NCBI GenBank assembly: GCA_963783355.1
Contig: CAWANF010000002.1
Location: 310,001 to 374,000, forward strand
DNA: 64,000 nt
Source: CAWANF01 sp963783355
GTDB lineage: Bacteria > Bacteroidota > Rhodothermia > Balneolales > DATFMH01
Reading direction: 5' to 3'
Shown here: positions 54,498-63,736 of the stretch, piece by piece
Layout of the letters: each line of letters opens with the position of its first letter
Position numbering within the stretch: the stretch's first letter is position 1
Program-made: the position numbers and the translations under genes
The notes under the pieces: generated by a model
Database searches by the model: none
What the model was told of the DNA's origin: nothing
What the model saw: the letters and a program-made list of their open reading frames with translations, nothing else

Positions 54498-55367
54498 ATG
54501 CAATCCAATTATCTAGTTCCAAGTATAATTAAATTATTTAGTCAAGTAGAATATTATAAAGGTTACATTAATCACCTTGAACATGATATAAACCATTATT
54601 CAAAGAATTTAATAGAACAATTGAATAATGCTAAATTTTTTGAAAAAAAGGATCAAATTCTAATCAAGGGAAGTAGACTTGCAATAAGTGATTTAACAGG
54701 TGAAACAGATAATGGTTGGGAAATAAATTTTCCATTACCAACGGATGGCTATATAGTAACAAGTGATGATTATTATGAAAAAAACCAAGATTTAATTCAA
54801 GTTGTTTCTTCTACACTTTTTTCTCAATCTTATGAAGCTCTAGAATCGTATTTTAAAGATATTTTAGCTTTATACTTCGAGAATAACAATGAGATTGCTT
54901 TTGAAACTATTGGCAAAATTAATTGCTTTAGGAAAAACAAAAAGATTGATTGGAACAGGACAGTTAGAAAACTGAAAACCGGTTCAAACAATTCAGAATT
55001 ATTAAATATTTTTCAGATTCTAAGTCCTGAATTTTCACATTCAGAAATAAATAATAATAAAAATCTGAATCTAGCTAAATGGTACAAAGTGATATCTATT
55101 TCAAGGCACGCAATAATCCATTCAAATTCTATAATCAGCCGTGATTTATTCAATGGATTAGATTTAGAAGAAAGAAATATCTTATCATACTTTTTTGACA
55201 TTGAATCGAAAATTGAAGGATATAGAAGGATTTTACTTTCATCTAAAAAAGGATCTGAACTTTTAGAATTTATTTGTGAATACGGATTTTTAATATTCAA
55301 ATGCTTATCAAGAAAAAATAATTTAGATTGGAAAATCTTAGCGAATATGAATAAACAGGAAGCATGA
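54498..55367 (+). CDS. HEPN-like protein with RxxxxH motif
   Basis: 289 residues, very AT-rich. No named family was recognised. It carries RHAIIH (Arg203, His208), the RxxxxH signature of HEPN ribonucleases, in a helical context (LAKWYKVISISRHAIIHSNS). An earlier helix SSTLFSQSYEALESYFKDILALYF resembles the first HEPN helix. HEPN proteins are common toxin or defence RNases. It lies 123 bases after the AIPR gene on the same strand and shares its composition, so the two may act together. The function is inferred from one motif and context. Confidence 0.6.
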   Translation: MQSNYLVPSIIKLFSQVEYYKGYINHLEHDINHYSKNLIEQLNNAKFFEKKDQILIKGSRLAISDLTGETDNGWEINFPLPTDGYIVTSDDYYEKNQDLIQVVSSTLFSQSYEALESYFKDILALYFENNNEIAFETIGKINCFRKNKKIDWNRTVRKLKTGSNNSELLNIFQILSPEFSHSEINNNKNLNLAKWYKVISISRHAIIHSNSIISRDLFNGLDLEERNILSYFFDIESKIEGYRRILLSSKKGSELLEFICEYGFLIFKCLSRKNNLDWKILANMNKQEA

Positions 55368-55418
55368 CACAGTATCAAAAGCAATACATGCCAAAGTTTA
55401 TTTAAAGGAAAACACAAC

Positions 55419-56579
55419 CTACAAATCCAACTTAACTTTCCCCCCCCTTTCAGCCGCCTCATAAATCGCCATCAGAATCTTCATATCCCGCAATCCCATC
55501 TCGCCCGGCACCCGGCTTTCCTTATCATTCATAATACAGTAGGCAAAATCATCCATCTGCATCGTCTGCTGGGCCACCTGTGGAAACGACATCACGCCGC
55601 GGCTCGTCTCGCCCCGGATTCCGCGATAACTATACGCCGGCTGTAAGCGGAACCAGCCGTCTTTGGCATCGGCCCTCAGGTAATTGCCCCTTCCGGCATA
55701 ACTGCTCTCCCCTTTGGCGATCACGCCGCCGGGAAATTCCAGGTTCCAGGAAATGGTCTCCTCGACCTGGCTGAACAGTTCCTTGTTGTGCGTCTCTTCC
55801 CGGGCCGTAACGGCAATGGGCAACTTTCCCATCGTGTAAATCGAGCCCTGGACCACATAAATACCAATATCCATCAGCGGACCGCCGCCGGCCAGTTTCT
55901 TATTCAGTCTCCAGATATTCGGGTTTCCCCGAATCCGGAACGAATGTGCCCCTTCGATGCTTTTCACCGGCCCCATGACCTCATCGCCGCCCAGGTGCAT
56001 CATTTCCTCATTATGCGGTTCAAAGTGCAGCCGGTACCCGATAGACAGCTTTTTACCCGCGTTCCGGCAGGCATCGACCATATCCCGGGCATCCGCCACC
56101 GAGGTCGCCATCGGCTTTTCACTGATGACATGTTTCCCGGCTTTCGCGGCGCGAATGGTGTATTCGGCATGCATGCTGTTCGGAAGCACCACGTAGATGA
56201 TGTCGATGTCCGGGTTGTCCGCTATGGTATCGTAATTTTCATAATTATAGATATTCTTTGCCGGGATATTGTACTCCTTCGCCCAACGCTCAGCTTTAGC
56301 CGGGGTCCCCGTCACGATACCGGTAAGACGGCACAACTTCGTCTGCTGCAAGGCCGGCGCCAGCTGGTAGGTGGCATAACTGCCCAGGCCGACAAGGGCG
56401 ATACCCAGCTTTTTGTCCTCCGGTAGTTTTTTAAGGTTTTCCCAGAATTGATAATACTTCTGCTCTTCGGAAGTCCAGCTTTTCCGGAAACCCGGGAACA
56501 GCATAGCCCCTCCGAGTCCAAATAACGTTCGTTCTAAAAATTCACGTCGTGACAAATGATCCGGTCCTTCTTTTTTCAT
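55419..56579 (-). CDS. Gfo/Idh/MocA-family oxidoreductase with Tat signal
   Basis: 386 residues. A twin-arginine signal (LSRREFLERTLFGLGGAMLF) suggests export by the Tat system. The Rossmann domain has GIALVGLGSYATYQLAPAL and HVISEKPMATS (the EKP motif with catalytic-type Lys), then the alpha/beta dimerisation domain (GGPLMDIGIYVVQGSIYTMG). Family members oxidise or reduce sugars and derivatives with NAD(P) bound tightly, as in glucose-fructose oxidoreductase. It is convergent with the HEPN-like gene and starts next to the second repeat array. Confidence 0.88.
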   Translation of the reverse strand: MKKEGPDHLSRREFLERTLFGLGGAMLFPGFRKSWTSEEQKYYQFWENLKKLPEDKKLGIALVGLGSYATYQLAPALQQTKLCRLTGIVTGTPAKAERWAKEYNIPAKNIYNYENYDTIADNPDIDIIYVVLPNSMHAEYTIRAAKAGKHVISEKPMATSVADARDMVDACRNAGKKLSIGYRLHFEPHNEEMMHLGGDEVMGPVKSIEGAHSFRIRGNPNIWRLNKKLAGGGPLMDIGIYVVQGSIYTMGKLPIAVTAREETHNKELFSQVEETISWNLEFPGGVIAKGESSYAGRGNYLRADAKDGWFRLQPAYSYRGIRGETSRGVMSFPQVAQQTMQMDDFAYCIMNDKESRVPGEMGLRDMKILMAIYEAAERGGKVKLDL

Positions 56580-56704
56580 GATGTGCCCTCGATGATGAAA
56601 TAGTAACTATACTTGCTAATATAAATAAATACTCCGCTAACATTAAAGTTTGAGCGTCATACGAATCATGAATTTCCTCTAACGGATAAAATGTCCCGGT
56701 GCTC

Positions 56705-57820
56705 ATCGATCTCCCCTTCGACCCTTCGACTCCGCTCAGGGTGACGTGTGGTGCTGATGATGGCATTCCCCCCCCCTGTCATGCCGAGCGGAGTCGAGGC
56801 ACGGGGAAGACGTGTCATGGCATGAGCGACAGGACCTTATCCTGTCATCAGGAGATCCCGGCTCTTGGGCCGGGATGACGACGAGGATGAGTTTTAATTA
56901 CTGTTTATGAGCAACACCAACACCCACAAATATCGTCATCCCGGAATTTCGCTTTTTGAAATATCCGGGATCTCCCAATGCTGGGGAAGCTATATCCATA
57001 AGGGGTCCTAGGCCTTCCTGATATTCGTTGCTATCCGTCACTTTATTGGATACCCGGTCTGGGCCGGGCATGACATTGATGGTGGTGATGTTGTTGGTAG
57101 TCCTGATTGACGGTTTATGAGCAACACCAACACCCACAAATACCGTCATCCCGGAATTTCGCTTTTTGAAATATCCGGGATCTCCCAATGCTGGGAAGCT
57201 ATATCCATAAGGGGTCCCAAGCCTTCCTGATATTCGTTGCTATCCGTCACTTTATTGGATACCCGGTCTGGGCCGGGCATGACATTGTGGTGGTGATGTT
57301 GTTGGTAGTCCTGATTGACGGTTATGAGCAACACCAACACCCACAAACAACGTCATCCCGGAATTTCGCTTTTTGAAATATCCGGGATCTCCCAATGCTG
57401 GGAAGCTATATCCATAAGGGGTCCCAAGCCTTCCTGATATTCGTTGCTATCCGTCACTTTATTGGATCCCCGGTCTGGGCCGGGCATGACATTGTGGTGG
57501 TGATGTTGTTGGTAGTCCTGATTGACGGTTATGAGCACCACCAACACCCACAAATAACGTCATCCCGGAATTTCGCTCTTTGAAATATCCGGGATCTCCC
57601 AATGCTGGGAGATGTATCCATAAGGGGTCCCAAGCCGTCCTGATATTCCTTGCTATCCTGTCACTCTATTGGATACCCGGCTCCAGGGCCGGGCATGACA
57701 TCGATGAGGTGATGTTGTTTTTAGCCCTGATTACTGCTTATGAGCAACACCAACACCCGCAAACATCGTCATCCCGGAATTTCGCTCTTTGAAATATCCG
57801 GGATCTCCTGTTGCAGCATA
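56705..57820. repeat. Hairpin-repeat array 2, left part, with 207-bp tandem units
   Basis: Opens with the GAGCGGAGTCGA module (56712-56802), then GATCCCGGCTC..GCCGGGATGACGAC. It continues as tandem units of about 210 bases whose GTCATCCCGGAATTTCGC hairpin recurs at 56935, 57145, 57352, 57559 and 57778 (spacings 210, 207, 207, 219). The unit also carries GGATACCCGGTCTGGGCCGG/CATGAC in the opposite orientation. The middle units are nearly identical. Open frames here are repeat translations and not genes. Confidence 0.93.
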
Positions 57821-57944
57821 ATAGCAGTCATTCCCCTGTCGCTCGATTAAAAATTGATCTACTATTTCTAACGGAAACTTTTTGTAATTCTCTTAGATTA
57901 AATGAATAGTACAATGCACCTCTTTATTGAATCAGGAGAGTATT

Positions 57945-58769
57945 ATGAAAAAGATTTGGGTGATTACCTTTTTTCTGATCGGCATTATCGTTGTCATAGC
58001 GTTGAGCGCTAAAATATATTCTTCCTTTCAGTACCGAAATGATATCAAAGAACTTTTCCGTTCTTCTAAAGATACCAGACAGGATGTTTTCACCTATTCC
58101 CGGTTAGACAGCCTGCCGGATCCTGTTCAACGATACTTTAAACGTGTGTTAAATGAGGGCCAACCATTCATACGTTATGTCCGCCTGAAACACGGCGGCC
58201 AGTTTAGAACCGCCCCGGATAATGAATGGATGCCCATCGAGGGCGAGGAATATTTTACCACGGACCCACCCGGTTTCCTGTGGCGCGGCCAGACCACTTT
58301 TTTCACGGCTCACGATATGTATATATCGGGAAAAGGACTGTTGAAGGTTTCTCTTATTTCGTTCATCCCCATTTTTCATGCCGAGGGGCCAAATTATAAT
58401 CAGGGTGAATTATTGCGCTGGTTCGGTGAAAATGTCTGGTTCCCGACCAGTCTACTCCCGGGCGAGCGGGTTCACTGGAGTCCCATCGATTCGACATCAG
58501 CCAACGTTTATTTCACGTATCTTGATGATTCCCTGCATTTTAAAGTGACGTTTAACGAACAGAATGAGATTACACAGCTCGAAACTAAACGTTTTATGGA
58601 TGCGGACAGGCTGGAAACCTGGATCATCAAATTATCGGATTACCAGGAAAGACATGACATGCTGATTCCTGTCAAAGCAGAAGTTTTATGGCGGTTGGAA
58701 TCCGGCGACTTCAGCTATGCCCGTTTTACCATCCGAACTATCGAGTATGACAACCCGGCGATGTTTTGA
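57945..58769 (+). CDS. DUF6544-like protein with N-terminal membrane anchor
   Basis: 274 residues from the ATG at 57945, with AGGAG 6 bases upstream; an upstream ATG at 57927 is less likely. One N-terminal hydrophobic helix (VITFFLIGIIVVIALSA) is followed by DSLPDPVQRYFKRVLNEGQP and VRLKHGGQFRT, typical of DUF6544-type proteins of unknown function. The rest (YFTTDPPGFLWRGQ, GRGLLKV-like GKGLLKVSLISFIPI, LLRWFGENVWFPTSLLPG) also fits. It sits alone inside the second hairpin-repeat array. Confidence 0.75.
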   Translation: MKKIWVITFFLIGIIVVIALSAKIYSSFQYRNDIKELFRSSKDTRQDVFTYSRLDSLPDPVQRYFKRVLNEGQPFIRYVRLKHGGQFRTAPDNEWMPIEGEEYFTTDPPGFLWRGQTTFFTAHDMYISGKGLLKVSLISFIPIFHAEGPNYNQGELLRWFGENVWFPTSLLPGERVHWSPIDSTSANVYFTYLDDSLHFKVTFNEQNEITQLETKRFMDADRLETWIIKLSDYQERHDMLIPVKAEVLWRLESGDFSYARFTIRTIEYDNPAMF

Positions 58770-58783
58770 TGGGGAAATGATCG

Positions 58784-59945
58784 GTGGGAGATCCCGGCTC
58801 TTGGGCCGGGATGACGACGAGGTGGGTTTTAATTACTGTTTATGAGCAACACCAATACCCGCAAACACCGTCATCCCGGAATTTCGCCCTTTGAAATATC
58901 CGGGATCTCCCAACGCTGGGAAAGCTATATCGATAAGAGGCTTCATCCCTTCCTGATATTCGTTGCTATCCGTCACTTTATTGGATACCCGGTCTGGGCC
59001 GGGCATGACTTTTTGGTGGTGATGTTGTTGGTAGTTCTGATTGACGGTTATGAGCTACACCAACACCCACAAACACCGTCATCCCGGAATTTCGCTCTTT
59101 GAAATATCCGGGATCTCCCAACGCTGGGAAAGCCATATCGATAAGAGGCTTCATCCCTTCCTGATATTCGTTGCCTGGCCACCACGTTATTGGATACCCG
59201 GTCTGGGCCGGGCATGACATTGTGGTGGTGATGTTATTGGTAGTCCTGATTGACGGTTATGAGCAACACCAATACCTGCAAATATCGTCATCCCGGAATT
59301 TCGCCCTTTGAAATATCCGGGATCTCCCAACGCTGGGAAAGCCATATCGATAAGAGGCTTCATCCCTTCCTGATATTCGTTGCCTATCCAACACTTTACT
59401 GGATACCCGGTCTGGGCCGGGAATCCATTGATATGGGGATGCTGTTTATAAACCTGATTGATGTTTAAAAACGTCATGGTAAACAGGAATTGAGAGTCGA
59501 GAAGCAAACCGATCATCAGGAGATCCCGGCTCTTGGGCCGGGATGACGACGTGGTGAGTTTTATAAACTGTTTATGAGCAACATTTACATCACTCAATGT
59601 TGTCATCCTGAACTTGATTCAGGATCCAGCAGGATGATGCTGCAGGTTACCATCTGTAGTTATGACTAAAATTGTATTAACCGATTCCATCCTGGCATTG
59701 GTTGCCTGGCCACCACGTTATTGGATACCCGGTCTGGGCCGGGCATGACATTGTGGTGGGGATGTTGTTTTTAGCCCTGATTAATGTTTAAAAAACATCA
59801 TGGTAAACAGGAATCTGAGATCGGAAGCAAACCGTTCATCAGGAGATCCCGGCTCCAGGGCCGGGATGACGATGTGGTGGTGATGTGGTTAGTACCCCTG
59901 ATTACTGTTTATGAGCCTTCCCAACACCCACCAGCATTGTCATCA
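58784..59945. repeat. Hairpin-repeat array 2, right part
   Basis: Resumes after the DUF6544-like gene with GATCCCGGCTC..GCCGGGATGACGAC. GTCATCCCGGAATTTCGC hairpins recur at 58870, 59088 and 59287, and GGATACCCGGTCTGGGCCGG hairpins recur between them. From about 59500 to 59900 further GATCCCGGCTC and GTCATCCTGAACTTG hairpins are present. The array ends about 20 bases before the stop of the next gene. No gene was recognised inside. Confidence 0.92.
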
Positions 59946-59967
59946 TGACATGGACCATGCCGGGGCA

Positions 59968-62277
59968 TCAAACCTTTTTAGAAAACACGCGCACTTCCCC
60001 GAAATCCAGGTTTAAGTGGATATCTTTACCCCGGTGTTTTCCATCCATGGAAACCATTTCCCCCGGTAAAGAAAACGTACGGCTTCCGCTCTCCGTTGCC
60101 ACAATCATCGCAGTGTCACGGGTGCCGTAAACAACATCGGGACGATCACTCCAGAGCCTCACTCCCGCTTTCTGAGCCAGCCAGCGAAGTATCTCCACCG
60201 GCACCGGGGCGGCACCAACATAAACCGACTGCCAGCCATCATGTTGTTTCATCGCAAAAGCCACTCCTTTGCGGTCCGTCCAGTAGCCTAAGGTACGGGC
60301 ATCGGGATCATCGACGGCAAAACGCGGAAACTGCTTCCTGAGCATCCCAAACTGTTTGTTAATCAGCAGATTCGTTTCTTCAATATAGCATCGAATCATC
60401 ATCGGCCCCGGCTCGTCAATGACTTTGAATTTGAAACCGGTCAGCGACTCCATCTGTTCCAGGCTCAGTTTCTTCGAACCCACAAAACCCGGCGCATAAT
60501 ACCAAAGGACCGTAATACCGCTGTTTTTGAGTAACGAGCGGAGTCGTTCCAATTCTTCCTGGTCCAGATAAAAAACATTCACCATCAAATAGAGTTTGTG
60601 CCTTTTCAGATCGTCTTTGGCCAAATCATCACGGTAAAAATAATCCAATGGAGCACCAATGCGGTGAAAAGTCCGGTTTTGCGCATCCAGGAAATCCTGG
60701 TCGAACGTATCCATAAAATGTGCCCCTTTAGGAAACGGACGGGCATCCAGCCAGTGCTGTGTCACAAAAAAGCTTTTGGCATCATATACAGCGGCCATTT
60801 CGGCAATCGGACTTAAATCCAGTTCATTTCGATGCTTACCCAGTTCAGCAAACTGGCGAATCTGATGTTCGATAGGTTTGGATTCATACCAGGGCGCCCC
60901 GGCATTGCCCCATGCCTTAATCGGACCGAAATCGAGGAACCAGCCGGCACAGCCGCTCGTGTACATCTGGCCGAGATCACGCTGCAGGATACGCAACGTG
61001 CCGATTTCCGTGTCACTCCCACTTCCCCCGTTAGAACGGGCGTTGGATCCGCTCACTGCTTTCTCGAGATAGGTACAAGGATCCATTTCACTTACGAAAA
61101 GCTTCCCATGCCGTTTAATCGAATCAACCAACACACGATAAGCACCGTCTCCTCCTACTCCACGTGCACGTCCCAGCCAGTTTCCGCCATCATCGAGCAC
61201 GTCACTGTCCCAACTTCGTAACCCCTTAATATTGGTCCGTTCATAGGTATAAGGAGAGGCGATAAAATCCAGGTCTTCACACTCGAGAATTTTCTTTGGA
61301 GAGAGATGTCCGCCTTCCTGTATCCATATATTTTCAAGCAGGTAGAGGAAGAAAACGCCGGCCAGTTTTCGTCCTTCTGTTGCCTCTTTCACTACTTTTG
61401 CGAAATAAATCACGGTATCGGATATCAGATCGTGAAAACGGCGATAAAATTCGATGGTCTTCTCTTCTTTTTCAGGGTCTCGCAGCAATCCGTACGTATT
61501 ATCCAGCCGTTCTTTTTCCGTTGGAATATAACCAATAGCCTTTCGCATCGGCTCACTGGTATCGGGCAGCAGATCGGCATGCAGGTAATGCCACTCGTGG
61601 CTTACGCCATAACAAAAATGATACCCCAGCACCCGTTTCTGCAAAGGCGAATGTTCGACATGATGAATGAAAGCCCGGAAGGCATCTGCGGTATCTTTTC
61701 TCCATAACTCCGATGCATACGAGGGCTGATCATAATCCAGCCAGGGATCGAGCTCAAAACCGCCCTCGCCGGTGACTCCGCTGGAGTGTTTATCCGGGTT
61801 ATATTTTAATTCAAATTTCGCTGCCTGATCGGGATGAGCATTGCGCCACCATTTCGGTGCATACAGGAATACTCTCGGCAGAATATAAGCCTCAGGATTC
61901 TGCTTCAGCAGCGCAGCCATGAAGGCGTCAAATTTTGAAAAATCATATTTGCCGGGGGCCGGCCAGAAAGCGTCTATGGATACAAAAGGATGCAACATGT
62001 TGATCCCGGCTCTTTTAAACGATGGGGTCGTTTCTTCTAAAGCATAACTCCATGCCAATAATGGATATACATCCATATCGTTAACAAACATTCTCGGAGC
62101 ACCCCGTTCCGTTTTTACCCTGACATCCAACGAAGGTTCGCTGCGAAGCCGATCGAATTGTGCCTTAATTTCGGCTGCAGATAAATCAATATTCATTCCA
62201 TAAAGTGATTTCCATGGTGAAAGGGCCATACCAGCACTTCCCATTGCAAGGAGATTGAGCGCTTCTCTTCTATCCAT
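59968..62277 (-). CDS. GH42-like (beta-galactosidase-like) protein with Tat-type signal
   Basis: 769 residues from the ATG at 62277; the frame extends further upstream but DRREALNLLAMGSAGMAL is the likely twin-arginine leader. A large (beta/alpha)8 domain follows (AGINMLHPFVSIDAFWPAPGKYDFSKFDAFM, AYILPRVFLYAPKWWRNAHP, VLGYHFCYGVSHEWHY). A GH42-type trimerisation-like domain is next (HKLYLMVNVFYLDQEELERLRSLL, GITVLWYYAPGF), then a C-terminal beta domain. Catalytic Glu candidates are the Glu in GVSHEWHY and a later one, but I could not fix the pair. The substrate is not known. Confidence 0.7.
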   Translation of the reverse strand: MDRREALNLLAMGSAGMALSPWKSLYGMNIDLSAAEIKAQFDRLRSEPSLDVRVKTERGAPRMFVNDMDVYPLLAWSYALEETTPSFKRAGINMLHPFVSIDAFWPAPGKYDFSKFDAFMAALLKQNPEAYILPRVFLYAPKWWRNAHPDQAAKFELKYNPDKHSSGVTGEGGFELDPWLDYDQPSYASELWRKDTADAFRAFIHHVEHSPLQKRVLGYHFCYGVSHEWHYLHADLLPDTSEPMRKAIGYIPTEKERLDNTYGLLRDPEKEEKTIEFYRRFHDLISDTVIYFAKVVKEATEGRKLAGVFFLYLLENIWIQEGGHLSPKKILECEDLDFIASPYTYERTNIKGLRSWDSDVLDDGGNWLGRARGVGGDGAYRVLVDSIKRHGKLFVSEMDPCTYLEKAVSGSNARSNGGSGSDTEIGTLRILQRDLGQMYTSGCAGWFLDFGPIKAWGNAGAPWYESKPIEHQIRQFAELGKHRNELDLSPIAEMAAVYDAKSFFVTQHWLDARPFPKGAHFMDTFDQDFLDAQNRTFHRIGAPLDYFYRDDLAKDDLKRHKLYLMVNVFYLDQEELERLRSLLKNSGITVLWYYAPGFVGSKKLSLEQMESLTGFKFKVIDEPGPMMIRCYIEETNLLINKQFGMLRKQFPRFAVDDPDARTLGYWTDRKGVAFAMKQHDGWQSVYVGAAPVPVEILRWLAQKAGVRLWSDRPDVVYGTRDTAMIVATESGSRTFSLPGEMVSMDGKHRGKDIHLNLDFGEVRVFSKKV

Positions 62278-62535
62278 GATATCCAAATAAGATTTTAAAT
62301 TGACACGTACTGATGTTTTGTATATGAAGAAGTTAGGAATATCACGGATATTTTCAAGCATAGCTGTTCTAATCTTTCAGAATTTTATTACACAGTCAAA
62401 AACTGCTTTATTATTATACCCGTTGTTCCGCGTATATTTTCTTACATATTTTAATTCATTTTTTAAGATACCTTTCCTTTCTTATATCTAATTGTGTGGC
62501 AAATATTTCTGTAATTTTAAACAGGGCAATGTATA

Positions 62536-63570
62536 ATGGAACGAGAAAAACGGGATTCAATCCCGGAAGATTCAAACAGTGTCAATTTGATACGAATGCT
62601 TTATGGCGGAATTTTTCAGAAAGCCATTAGTGTAGTGGCCAAACTCGGTATCGCTGATTTCCTTGCAAACGGACCGCTGTCAACGGCAGAATTAGCTAAA
62701 AAAACGAATACACATGAAAACGCTCTATACCGTGTTTTACGAATGCTTGCCAGTATTGGCGTCTTTAAAGAACAAGAAAATCGCATATTCGAATTAACCG
62801 CTTTAGCAAGTTATTTACAGAGTGATAATCCTGACTCCATTCGCAATTATGCCATCATGATGGGAGAAGACTGGCTTTGGGATAACTGGAAGGAAATGCT
62901 CTATTCGTTACAAACGGGCAAAACGTCGCAAAGTAAAGTTCATAAAATGGATTCCTTTGAGTTTTTCACTCAAAATAAAGAGGCCGGGGAAATTTTCAAC
63001 CGGGCTATGACCGATATCTCCAAACCGGACATACCGGCTTTCATTCATGCCTATGATTTTTCAGGTATCCGGCATATTGTTGATATCGCAGGCGGACACG
63101 GAAAATTGCTGGCGGGGGTTTTGCAGTCTAATCCGGATATGAGAGGTGCCCTTTTCGATCTTCCTTCTGTAATTGAAAGTGCCGGTCAGTTACTCAAAAA
63201 AGAGGGTGTTGAAAACCGGGTTAACCTGGTCCCGGGAAGTTTTTTCGATTCTGTCCCGGAACAGGCTGATGCCTATATGATGAAACATATCATTCACGAC
63301 TGGGACGACGAATATTGTAAAAAGATACTACAGAATGTCAGAAAGGTCATCGGTAAAAACGGGAAACTGCTCATACTGGAAATGGTTGTTCCGGAGGGTA
63401 ATCAGCCCAACCCTGCTAAAGTACTCGACATTCAAATGCTTTTAACCGCCGGTGGAAAAGAACGAACGGAAGATGAATTCAGGAAATTATTACATAATGC
63501 CGGTTTTAGCCTGGCCAGAATTATCCCGACGCAATCTCCAATGTGCGTGATTGAAGCCGTTCCAGATTAG
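62536..63570 (+). CDS. SAM-dependent O-methyltransferase (plant-OMT/acetylserotonin type)
   Basis: 344 residues. The N-terminal winged-helix dimerisation domain (SVVAKLGIADFLANGPLSTAELAKKTNTHENALYRVLRML) is followed by a methyltransferase domain with DIAGGHGKLLAGVLQ, IIHDWDDEYCKKIL and LLILEMVVPEG. The family methylates hydroxyls of small aromatic or polyketide-like acceptors and includes carotenoid CrtF. The catalytic His (in HIIHDWDDE) is present. It stands alone, and the acceptor is unknown. Confidence 0.85.
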   Translation: MEREKRDSIPEDSNSVNLIRMLYGGIFQKAISVVAKLGIADFLANGPLSTAELAKKTNTHENALYRVLRMLASIGVFKEQENRIFELTALASYLQSDNPDSIRNYAIMMGEDWLWDNWKEMLYSLQTGKTSQSKVHKMDSFEFFTQNKEAGEIFNRAMTDISKPDIPAFIHAYDFSGIRHIVDIAGGHGKLLAGVLQSNPDMRGALFDLPSVIESAGQLLKKEGVENRVNLVPGSFFDSVPEQADAYMMKHIIHDWDDEYCKKILQNVRKVIGKNGKLLILEMVVPEGNQPNPAKVLDIQMLLTAGGKERTEDEFRKLLHNAGFSLARIIPTQSPMCVIEAVPD

Positions 63571-63736
63571 TCTGCTAATTAAGAAAGAAACCAAAATCCT
63601 GAGTTTTTTGTGTCGAAAACAGCCGTTTTTATTAAAAAAAGCAATAAAAGGAGCTTCCATTGGTTAGAAAACCACACAGGTATGTGTTTTTTAAATCTGT
63701 GGAGAATGCTAATTTTTCATCAAACAGGATTTATTT

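Noticed and set aside
56898..59606. Open reading frames inside array 2 (for example 57353-57553, 58978-59220, 59187-59606)
   Set aside because: These repeat-derived frames are open only because the unit length (207 bases) is a multiple of three.
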